Source of the DNA: Klebsormidium nitens
Lineage: Eukaryota; Streptophyta; Klebsormidiophyceae; Klebsormidiales; Klebsormidiaceae
Direction: 5' to 3'
Length of the DNA: 64,000 bases
NCBI GenBank assembly: GCA_000708835.1
Contig: DF237167.1
Span: forward strand, 1-64,000
The position numbers were made by a program, and so were the translations under genes. Position 1 is the first letter of the stretch. Each line of letters starts with the position of its first letter. Of the stretch, positions 12,001-24,000 are shown piece by piece. The notes beneath the pieces are model-generated. The model was not told the DNA's origin, made no database searches, and worked only from the letters and a program-made list of their open reading frames with translations.

Positions 12001-15000
12001 GACAGAGGCACTCAGGGGGAACTACTTCAGAAAGGAACGGCAAACAATCATGCAAGGTACGGTGATATGGAATGCCAGAGTCAGGCGACTGCGCAGGATA
12101 AGGGCACCCTTTACACTGTAAGGATAGTGAAGGAAAAGTCTGTGATTCGATTCCGGACGGTCGAGATACAAAACTACAGTTTAGAACGTGAACGAGGTCC
12201 GGCTAGCAACCCCTTGAAAGCACCCTCACACGAAAGTTGAACCACGTGAGCTCGAGACTGGGGAGGATTAAGAACGAGAACAGAATGTCCCACATATAAC
12301 GACAGAGACAAGGGAAATGCCAGCAACCGAGTTTGAGAAAGACGGCCAGACGTCCAGGCAGTTTTAGGGCGCACCTGAAAGGCGACGTTGGCAGGAGCAA
12401 GATTAGGGGCAGCCTGGACTGCGGGCAACTTGGCGGGCAACGGGAACCCGGGGTCGTTGGGGCTGAGTGACTCCACGATCTCAAAACCTGGAAAGGACGG
12501 AGAGAAGCAATTTTAGGAAAGAACTTTCCGATTGTTGTGGAAGGGAGGGTTAGAGAAGGAAGCATGCTGTTTCCAAGCAGAACAGTGCCAATGGATACAG
12601 ACAGACGCCGACGGGTTTGCTCGGATTCACGTGGTAAGAAACCATAGGTTCTCTTTGAGTAACCGTTCGACTTCGTGGCCTGACGGCGACACAAGTGCAC
12701 AAGAACCAGCTGAACGGTCGCCTAGAATCTACGGGATCTCGGAAGCGAATTGGGGGCCAAGGTAGAGGAAAACCTTTACTGGAAGAGTTGCAGTCTCCTC
12801 TCATAGAGGCCTATAGAGCAGAGCGTTCGCTAAAGGGCGTCTGCAATCTGAAATATGAGGGTTGCTAGGTGGCATATCAACAAGACAATGGGTGCGCCCG
12901 CTACCTGGGTCCGATAAAGTTCTTCCAATGATGAGATTGAATGATCAACAAGCACAGGGTCCATTTACCCCTCGCTGCAGGGGGATTATTATAAGGAGGA
13001 AGAAGAACCAGAAGAAGAAGACAAAAAGGAAAAAAACGAAGAAGGAGAAGAAGATGAACAAGAAAACTGACGACGACAGCAAAGGAGAAGAGTTAGGACC
13101 CTCGTGAGGTGCGGATGAAGGTCCCTGCAAAAAGGAACTCTCGATATTCGTTAGTGACAAAGGGTTTCGTCCGCTGCTGTAGACTTCGAACCCCCAAGAT
13201 AAAGGCGGCCAGGTTGGATACGAACAGACCAAGACTCCCGCAAACACTGAGAAGTTCTGGTCGCATGGGCCTACCTTCGTCTTCAAAGTTGTCCCAGTCC
13301 TCGTCCCAGTCAGCCGCGCCGGAGTTGGCGCCATCCGTCCAGCCTGTGACAAAACGATTGCAGTCAGGAAACACCAACAGACTTCCCTAAAAGAACAACT
13401 AGATTGGGAAAGGGTCTCAGGCTCAGTGCCTGCTCCCTGGAGCTACGCAGCTTGCTCGAAGTTGGCTGTCGTCTTCGTTCAGCAAGCAATTGAGAGGTCA
13501 AAGAGGTCAGGGTGTGACAATGGTGTTTCCAGACGCTGCATATAAAAATAACAATTTTCAACAATTTTCATTGTCGGCCAAAGACACCAAGGTGCGAGAT
13601 ATGAAGAACCTCAACAGGATCCTGAATCGACGAGTCCCCCTGTCTTCGAGCTTCCTCTGCCACCTGCACGGTCCCTCGATGGAAAAGTCTAATGCCAGAA
13701 TTACCGACTGCAATACCAAGCAGGAAGCGACTTTCCGGAAGAGTACATTCCGCCACAGGTTCTACTTCTCACACTCAAGAAGCCAGGCATGAAGCTACCT
13801 AACCTACCCAGTACATCGCCAAAAAGCCCAAACCTTCAAGGCGCTGTACAACTATGCAGCAACTTATTGAGCACATTATCCATGCGGCTATCCGGCCACA
13901 CGCAATAATCAACACTCGCCGGACTGTCGCCCGAAGGTTTGACAGCACGTGCCTTTCTGAGCAACCATACCACAATGGAACCGCCGCTAATCTGTCCCCC
14001 GGCAAGACTGTTCCCGACTCCTCAGCACTTGATAAAGTAGCACACATGAAGAAAGAGAACTCACCAAAAGCGCTCCCTTCAGAAGCGGCCAGAGACGGCG
14101 CGGCCCCCGCCAAAACGAGGGGCCCCTGGGGGGCAGCTGGGAGGGCAGCCTGGACCCCCAGTTTGGTGGCACGTTCCACGGCCGCGTTGCGGAGTGCGTC
14201 GATCTCCGCCAATATCGTGTTGACCTTCTCCTGCAATTCAAAGGCTTCAAACGTTCAAACCCTGGTAACTTCTTTTCATTTTCGGCTTGTCTTATGAGTT
14301 CTGTGCTCCACGGCTGCGTTGCGGAGTGCGTCGATCTCGGCCAGGATCGTGTACCTTCTCCTGCAAAATAAATAGAGTGCATATCTTCAGATACGAGTTA
14401 CTTCCTGAGTTCCTCCTCAGCAAACCTCTCTGGATTTCCTTTCGTTCCACTCAAGGAACAATCTGCAGAAGACCACTATCAAAAGAACGATTGGATCTTC
14501 CCACCTGGACACTTGTGCTTAGGTCAGCGCCCGCCTCAAGTGCCGCCACCGCATTGAAGAGCAGCTTTTGGGCCTGGAGGGCCCGTTGAAAATCCTTCGT
14601 TGAGATCCCTTTTTGACATATCTTTTTGAAATCAAGAAACAAGCACATCGCAAAATACGAAGTCGATCTTCCCACCTGGACACGTGTGCTGGCATCTCCA
14701 CCCCCCTCGAAGCACCGCCACAGCACTGAAGAGCTTCCGTTTCTGGTCCTGGAGCGTTTTCAAAGGCGCCTCTAAATTTTTCATGCCTAGGTCCAAAAGA
14801 AAAGCATAAAAGATAACGATAGACCAATTTTCTCACCTGGACAATCGTGCTAGGGTCAACGCCTGCCTCCAGGGTCGCGACAGCATTGAAAAACCCCAGC
14901 TTTTGGTAAAGAATTTACTCAATCCTATTGCTCAAGTCCAGAAAGGAAGGAGATTGCAAAGGAAAAGGTGATAGACCAGTCTCCAACCTGGACACGTGTG

Positions 15001-18000
15001 CTGGGGTCTGCGCCCGCCTCAAGTGCCGCGACCGCATTGAAGAGCTCCAGCTTTTGGTCCTGGAGCGACTTGAAGAGCGCCTCCTCTTGCTGGAGGCGGG
15101 AGGCGGTCTCGCCGGTCGACTTGTACTTGCCGTCGTACTTCTTTGCCAAGTCTTCGACCTGCACGGTAAAGATACGGAGTCGTTTTAGCAAATCCATATT
15201 GACTTCGTGGAGACTGATCTGGGTTTGCTGACAAGGTCTCCACCTTGGCAAAGGTATCCCGAACGGCTACTTGAGCGGTTCACTTCAGTTACGTTGCCTC
15301 AGTAAGGAAAATGACTATTTCTTTCAGACCAAGAATTAATGGTTAATCGCTTGGATTGAAATCACGTCGCCGTACCTCCTTACGAGTGTTTCGACCTTGG
15401 GAGTAGAGGAACTGCAATTTTGAGAGACAGCTGAACACTCAAGCGCGATCGAAGTGTTGAAGACGTAGAATCAGGCAAAGGCTTCGACATAGACCTTTCT
15501 TAGGAGTGCTCTGTTCTGAACCGGCGAAATGCGAATTGAAAGGTAGCGAGTCAATAAGAAGCGGTCCCCAAACGTTCGACTCTCATTTAGAGGCAAAAGC
15601 AGACAAGGGGGGCTACGTTCATCAAAGCACTCGCCTCTTATAAAAACAACAGAACCACAAACTATTGGCAGCAATTGACAACGATCTTTCTCAAAGAAGT
15701 TGTGTTTTGCAGCGGACAAGATGTGAACCGACAGGTAGCAAGTCAATGCGAAGCGTTCCGAAACGACTTTTCACTGACAGCAGAAACCGGAGTGAAGGCA
15801 CGGAGCTAAGTCCATCAAACAACTCACATAAGCCAAACCGGAAACAACCCAACGTACCTCTTTCTTGTCCAGTTCCACCCGGTCAGAAATCTCGGCCAGG
15901 CGGTTCTTGCACTTGTTTTCAAACAGGATCTGCAAAGAAAAGTGCGGATAAATCCTCTGGATGCGCACGAAATGCACACCGGCCTCTAGCGATCGCTTTG
16001 CAGAGTTGATAAAGCACCTAGCACTTTTCCAGCTCGAAAGAGAACAGAAATCAGGCAGTTCCAATCAAAACCTAAATGGGAACGCTCAAAAGATGACTCG
16101 GACACACTGGAAGACGCGTTTCTGCCAGACGTCCCTTGAAACCTTTCCGGACTCGAAGCAACACGTTTCGACTGACAACACATTCTGACCACCGACACGT
16201 TCAAATCGACACCATTGGACACAATAAACACGGAGTCGCCCTGTCGTTGAACAGCTAAGATGAATCCATGCCCTGACTTTCTCTCAAACAACAGAAGACA
16301 ATACGAGCACTATCGATGACGGGACGCCACCTGCTCGGTGACAAGGGCACTTGGTGCTCAGCAAAAGTTCAGCGGATGTGTCATTTGGACTTCAGGTAAT
16401 CCACAAGGAAGTAGCATATGAGCACACACGCAGTGATTCGCTTACCAACTCCTGCATCTTGTCTCTGTAGAACTCGGTCTTCTGTTTTGCGTCCAGCAGG
16501 TCTGTCTCCATCTGCCAGACCTGCGAAACGCACAGGATAGGGTCTCTAAATAACGGTGTGCGAGTCAGGATAGGAGACTCGTTTGCATGGCGCATGTTGC
16601 AGCATGTTATTGTAATACAATCCTTTCTGCCCACTTTAATCAGAGACCTTGAGCCAAATTCGAGGAGCTTCTGATGGACTCCGGATGTCCTCAACAACCA
16701 TATTTGGTCGCTCAAGAACCACAAACAAAGCACCATATAGGCTACGAACAAGTTACGGAAGTAAGCAGGAAAAAGCTCGCGAGTACGAAGGAGACCAAAG
16801 AGCGAGATAAAAAGGTAGCAGTCCACGTGACCGCGCCTCTACGCCGTTCAAGTCCTGGTGAAGCCGGGATGTGACAAACAGCAAAGTACAAGCATCAAAA
16901 GATGATCGACTACACTGCTCTGGTTCCCACCTTCTTTTGTCACCCCTCCACTCTTGCAGTAATGCTTCCTGATTGTCGTTCTTTACGTGGCTGACGAGTG
17001 TCACCTCAAGGTCGGTACATACCGCAAGCGGACCGGGTTCATAAAGCAGTAACCAAACACCACGTGGACAATCAAAAACCTGGAACTCACCTGCTTGTCA
17101 ACTTCTTCCGTGGTCTTCACTCTGCTGTTAAACATCTCCTGCTCGTCCCTTGCCAGCTGTTTCACACTTCCTAAGCCCGCCTTCGGAATCGTCAACGAAT
17201 CCCTGAGAACCAAAACTACACTCGGTGCTCTGTTGCTCACCTGCTTGTCAAGCTCTTCCGTGGTGTTTACCTTGCTACTGTCCGATTGCCGCTCGTCCCG
17301 TCGCTGCCTCAAAACGTTCGGGTCCGCTTTCGGCACCTTAAGCTCAAACACAACCAAGCCTCTTGCCAAGAACCATTTTGAAAAATTGAGGGTTGTAAAA
17401 GACGACCCCGCTCATGATCTTTGATCTCACCTTCTTGTCAAGCTCCTCCGTTATTGTTTGGCTCCTGCTCATCCCTCGCCAGCGGCCTGAAACTTCTGAT
17501 TCCGCATTCAATCCAGTGACCGAACCCCTCTCAGGAGTACCACAACAGGAAACCACCAAGCAACCAAGCAAACTCACCCTCTTGTCGAGCTCTTCTATGA
17601 TTGGCACTTTGCTGTCAATCAGCTCCCGCTCACATTTTGCCAGCTGGCTAACGAATTTCGAACCGCCTTCAGAACTGAAGACTCAGTGCATACCAGTCTT
17701 GAAAAGAAATAAATTCTAATGACGAAACCCAGCACCACACTCACTGCTTCAGTCTCACCTTCTTGTCAAGCTCTTCCGTGGTCTTCACTTTGCTGTTGAT
17801 CATCTCCTGCTCATCTCTTGCCAGCTGTCTCATGACGCTCGGGTCCGCTTTCGGCGCCTTCGGCTTGAACGGCCCCAGTTCCTCAAACGCATCCCCCGCT
17901 TTCTCTTTGGGGGGCTCCACCGGGGGGGCTTCGTGCTGACGGGGGGGGAGGGGGTAGGAACGCCCAGCATGGCGGACCCCCCCGGAGCGGCCCAGGGGGC

Positions 18001-21000
18001 GTGCTGCGTATCGGCGATGGCAGCTTGCGCGGCGGCAATTTGCTGCGCCGCAATCTGGGCGCGGGGGTCGAGAGGGGGCTCGTCGATGTGGATACCTGCA
18101 AGGCACGCGGTAACTTTCGGATCAATCATCAGCACTCCTAGAAAAAAAGAGTCGGAGCTTTCTTTGCTAGAGGGAAAGAGACCAATTTTCTGCTGAGAGC
18201 CCCCTAATCAAGATTGAAACCGGTCTATCGGCCACTGGTAATGCATTTGGGATACAAGTTTGAGAAAGGACTAAACCAGCAGCATGCTTTCCACAGAAGA
18301 TGTAGGTACCTTTACAGATTGCCCGCAGATCGGAAAGCATGGGAGCAACGCTGCCAGAGAGGAGCCAGACGGAATGAGAAAGACTAGCTAATGGGAAAGG
18401 AAGCAATGTTTACAGATCCGTTGGAAGCACCAAGGCGGCCTTCGCGGGTCTTCTCCATGAATTACCAGCGCGGCGGAGATGCACCCAATAAGCATCCAGT
18501 CGGCGTGGTTTGTAAGAAGTAGTGAGGTAGATAAACGATAAATAAACGTGTTTCTAGGTAAACCTTAGTGATGCTCTTCGATTCTTGAATAAGATGCTGC
18601 AGTGTTGCCGATAACGGGATATGCAGCTTACCAACGGCAGAGATGACAACCGACGACGAACAAAGCCAAAGCGAGACAGAAAGGGCTGGCCAAACAAAGA
18701 GCAAACTGGGACTGGTGCTTACCCGTCGGGAGGACGGGAGGGAGCGGGCGCCCTTCGCGGGACTTCTCCATAAGGTACAGGGCAGTGCAGAACTCGCGCA
18801 CAGAGAGCATGCCGTCCTGGTCCTGGTCTGACAGGTCCCAGATCTGCTTCAGAATCTCTGCAACACAGAAAAACATTATTCGTTTGCTTTTATCCTTCAG
18901 GGTAACGCATTCTAGGTTGAGTGCGTTGCAGAACCGCGCACAGAGAGCAGGCTGTGCTGGTCCTCGTCGGACAGGACCCAGACCCTGCGTCATAATTGCT
19001 GCAAACAGCAGGCGCCGCAGGTTCAGCATGGGCGCAGAAGACAGGAGAAGCGAAGTGGCTACTCGTAATTTCCAAAAGGACAAAAATAAGCAGAGCAGGA
19101 AGTCGTAGACCGTCTTGTTGCGTTGGCAGCATGTTGTTTCGTGTCTGAGAGGATCCTAGTCGCTCAAGTCCATGATTGCGTCAGGTGACTCAGGGTCACT
19201 GAGCTACACAAAAGGTCAGTGAAGACGAAAGATAGCAGGCTTGAGGTAGACTCAAAAGAAGCGTACTGAAATTAGCGAAAGTGGAAACGATCCACTGCCG
19301 AATCCTCCCACAACCATTCTTCGGAGATTCGTGACGATCTCTGAGGGAAGCAACAAGAGAGGCAAGATAAGCAGCGGAGCAAGATCAGGCTGAACGACCC
19401 ACTGCTTGCCTAGACAATTGCAGAAGCAGCAGGATGGAAGTCCAGACACAGTCGAACTTTGCAGGTACTCTATAAAAGACGCTCTTCGCTGGGGGGATGC
19501 AGGTAACCTTGAAAGACCCTAGCTTGAAGCTTATGCAATTTACAGGGAGTCGAAGTCACTGCACAGCACATCTCTACGCTAAGCTGATCTTGTGTGACTC
19601 CTTGACTGAAAGCAAGAAATTCTTCCTATTCACAAGCAACAAGAAACTGACCTCTAGGGATGCCCCAGCTGAGGAACAGATCCCGCGCCTGCTCCCCGGT
19701 GATCTTCTGGTCCCTATCGGTGTCCACGCTCGTGAAGACTTGCATGTAGCGCTGTGCGTCCTGAGGAGTCATTCTCGGCCACGGCTGCGCCGCATAGCTC
19801 CCCTGAGGCGGGGCAACCCCTCCTGCTGACTGCGGGGGGGTTGCCGAAGGGGCAAAACCTGCCCCCCTGGGCTGGGACGCCGGGCCTTGCGGAGGAGCGC
19901 CGCCGGAGTAGGGGGCCAACGCGCTGGCGTTGAAGCCCCCCTGGAAAGACGCCTGTCAATAAACAAAGGAGAGTGTCGAGTGTCAGAAAGTGCAAAGCTC
20001 TTCTTTGGTGCATTCAGACGAGCTCAACCTGCATCCTAGTTTACCAGGACCGACGCTGGAAGATTCATTCAGCAAATCTCAGCCCAGGCCGCGTTCGCAC
20101 CGCACCAGCTTCTGATAGAAGTAGTCAGGTTTAAAAAATCGGTGATGCAGGAATTGCAGAGCGCAAGCTTGAATCCTTTCGGCAGGTCTGCACCTACATC
20201 TCGCAAAGACACAAATCTGGACCTGCAAGAAACGCAACTTTCTGTACTTCAACTTGGTAAGAAACATTCTATCTGCAAATAGAAGTGGTATCATGATCTG
20301 CTGTCAGAACTCTACAGGAACGGAAATGACTTATACTAAAAAGAGCAAGTCATAAAACGTTGTCCCTAGTAGCAGCTTCGCAGACAACTTCGTATACTGA
20401 AGAGCCCGCTCTTTGACCATAGTCACGGAAAATGTGATCTCGTCAAAATTTGAGGACAGCCCAGGAAAGGCGCTCCCTTAAAAAGCGCTCGATTTGCAAC
20501 CCCCTTCCTGGCCCCTCTCTAGTTGGACGAGCTACGGACGCGCATCTTCGAGGAGCGTGTAAACATGCGGGAGGAGGGCGCGCGTTTGCGCACGCGCGCG
20601 GAGGCGGACCCCCGGAGACGCGGCGAAAGGAGGAGCACCGACGGCAGCCGGCGGTCGCCGCAAAGAAAGCTTGTTGATTCTGACTCGAACGATAAGCCAG
20701 GTCATGGAAAGCTAAACTCACTGGCGCCTGGGGCTGACCCGCACGGCCCCCTGCGGGGGGCACATCAACACCGGGGGCTGATACTGGCCTGGCACCGGCT
20801 GGGGCCTTACCCCCCTGGAAGCTACCAGCAGCGGAGGCGAAGTCGCCGCTTCCTGCACTCCCGTAGCTTGAGGTTGAGGCAGCGGGTTTCAGGGGTTCCG
20901 CAGGGCGAGCAGCACTGAAACCTGCAGATTGAAAAATTCGGTCTGGAACTGGGTAATGTAAACTCATGCCACTGCTCATATGATTGTGGAAAGCGCGTTG

Positions 21001-24000
21001 CTGGTCTAAGTTGGTCAGCCCTGCAGGGCGACCCGCACTGAAACCTGCAGATTGACGGGTTGGGTTGAGAACTGGGTAAGGTAAACTCAACCCCTGCTTA
21101 TGAGTTTGTGGGAGGCCCATGTGGAGTCTCAGACTGGCTTTAAGGGGTGTCGGGGCCCCGATTTTGCAGCGACCCATTTGCAGCAATTTGCCTATATTTC
21201 CGCCACGAAAGTACCCAAAGTTTTACGGGCGGCAGCTGCCGCCTGGGGCAAAACAAAGCTGTCGGCATCGTGCCCCTGACAGAAGAAGTACGCGTCGCAG
21301 ACGCCCCATCTGACCACGAAACGGGCATTATTAAGGAGTCAAGTCAAGAAAGACTTGGGAGGGAGTCAAGGGCCCTGTGGGCGAAAAGGTCGTCAACAGT
21401 AAGAAGCGAACCGGAGCAGGTAAGTATACACCCCGAAGTAATGTCACTGCTGCTTCAGAAAAGAGACAATCAGTCTATGCTCCTTCATCAGAAAGGTGCC
21501 CCAAGTAGTGCAGCTATCAACGAATCCGGCCAATCTGTAGATCTATCTGCCAGCCCGAGGGTGGCAAATCAATGTCCGAAGTTGGCTGTTTCCCCACCAA
21601 ACTTGAATTTGAAAAAGTAAGGTAAACAATCTTCAAATGGATAAACGCTGTGGCAAAGAAAACAGGCTTTGATAATTACCTGCACCGGCGCCAAACGCAT
21701 CATTTCCGAAACCAGCGGGGGGGGCAGATTGACTCGGAGATCCGGGGCGCTGGAAGCCCCCCGACTGCTGAGAAGGAGGCGGGCCTTGTGGGGGTCCCGA
21801 TTGCGGTCCTGGTGGGGTAAGTCCTGAGAAAAAAAGATGGGAGTTCCGTCAGAACAGGGCCCTTGGTAATCGGACTCTGACGTAGACGCAGTTGTGAAGC
21901 TGAGTGTGGGAAGGTGCTGACCAATTCCACTGTTGATGGCCAAGGGCTTGCGAACGTTCGTTTGGTTGGTCATTGATGAGAGGCTTGTAGGCTGACGATT
22001 TTACAGAGAGGCATCTACTATTCACCAGCAAGCTTTAAAAGAGCAGATGATTATGGAACAAAGGCAAATATGGAAGGAAATTGAGAAACAAGATTGAGGA
22101 TTTGAAGATCTAAACAGTGTTTAGAAGAGAAGATTCAAAGGCAGGCCCGAGTCCGGCAGGCAGTCGGTCGGCTTGATCAAAAGCAGCAGCAAAGGGACTT
22201 GGGAGCTGCGGAACTTGCGACCCTCAGAATCAGAACAACAGAACGTCATGGACGAGCAATCTGAGAGTGACATGCGCATAGTAGCAGATGTAAAAGTACA
22301 TACGAATGTAGTCCTGCCAGTCTTTAGACGAGAAGACGTTGCTCTGCTATTCTTGGGGCCGAATCTGAGGACCTGCCCCTGTCAGCACAACCCTCAAACG
22401 ATGATTAGTTACTCGTGACTCAGAGGCAATCACACGTGACCAAAGACAGATTATCCAGGTAAGAATGAATGCTACTGTCTCAGCCATCAAGATGACACGA
22501 ACTGCACCTGCTATTCTTGGGGGCAGAAATTGGGGACTGCCCCTGTCAGCACAACCCTCGAACAATGGATAGTTACTCGTGACTCAGAGGCAATCACACG
22601 TGACCAAACACAGATTAAGCAAGTAAGAATGAATGATACTGTCTCAGCCTTTACGAAGACAAGAACTTCACCTGCTATTCTTGGGGGTGGAATCTGGGGG
22701 CCCGCCCCTGTCAGCACCATCCTGGCAATATCGGGGGTCAGGTCCCGGCCGCTCTGTGCGACCGTGACGAGCTTGAGCGCCGCATTGAATTCCCGCCGGT
22801 CGAGGAAACCGGTTTGTCCCTGATCGGCAATCTGCCAAATCTGCAAACATTGACCACACACATTTCAATGCTCTGCCTCCATTGATGTGAAAGATTGGCC
22901 GTTGGAAGTTTGAGAAACCGTTCGCCCCTGGGTTGGCGATCTGCCAAAACATACAAATTTACAAAAGTTGAAGAATCAGTGGAATGCATTCATTTGCTCT
23001 GCAAGGTTGGACGCTTGGAAGTTTGAACAATGATTTTGGCTCTCTTAGGCACTCTGCACGACTACCAAAGGTACACAACAAGTGCAGCGCGTTCATTCAG
23101 TGTGAGCAACTGGGCGCTTAGAAACTGAGGGATCAGCATGCCCTAGGACGGCAATCAACGAAGCACACAAGGAAAAGCAATAGAGGAACACATTGACGAG
23201 CTATTCTGAGTAAGGGGTTGGAGATATAAAAGACACGTCTTGATACTGATGAGCAACTTGCCACCTCTGCAAAAAGTGCATGCATCGAAGCAGCCAAAAA
23301 GTCCCTTTGTCTCCGGCTCATTCCCTTTTCACAAGCAACACTTTTTGAGGACTCCGTCTACCAGCGATTTCTGCATTGACTTCCAAGGGACTGCTTAAAG
23401 GCATGCTTCAAATATCGACAAGAAACTTTTGCACCCCAGTCAACCCTTGCAATTGGATCTGCAAGACGAGCACTGCGCAACCCTCATTTGCAAATTGGAA
23501 CACCAGATTCTGGGTAATCCAGGTGTTGCAAGACCTCAAGGTAAAGTTTTTTTAAACCAGCCCCACAACCTCATCATCTGCACCACATTGCTTCTTGAAC
23601 CCTAAACAAAGAAAGTAAAGTGAAAACAGATCGACAGGGGGTCTCTTTGTCATGGGCATATAAACGTGCTTCTGCAGGACATGATCAAGAGCAGTGACAG
23701 TCATGGACGAGGAAGGGCTCTGTACATCTTAGGCTTTCTGGGTTGAAGCAATCAAACAAATGCAGAATGTATCCAAATTGATTCAGTCGAAACCTTGAGC
23801 TCCCTCGAGATGACTTCACATCTCGCATTGTTGTGATTATCAACCCAGACCACAAAACTTGTACGCGCATCCACAACAAAGAAATTATCATCGTGAAGCT
23901 GGCTCTGGAAGCAGAGGCCTGACTTAGAGGCCATGTCCAAGCAACCCAACCTGATGACGATGCACACCAGATTACCCGATGCATACAAAATTCTGTAAAA

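Noticed and set aside
18628-19083. Long minus-strand frame that seems to contain two EH-type segments
   Set aside because: The upstream segment is a degenerate, frame-shifted copy of exon 6, not a third EH domain.
20443-21186. 247-codon open frame on the minus strand
   Set aside because: Only the part 20722-20921 is exon 4 of EH1/Pan1. The rest is intron kept open by the duplicated exon edge.
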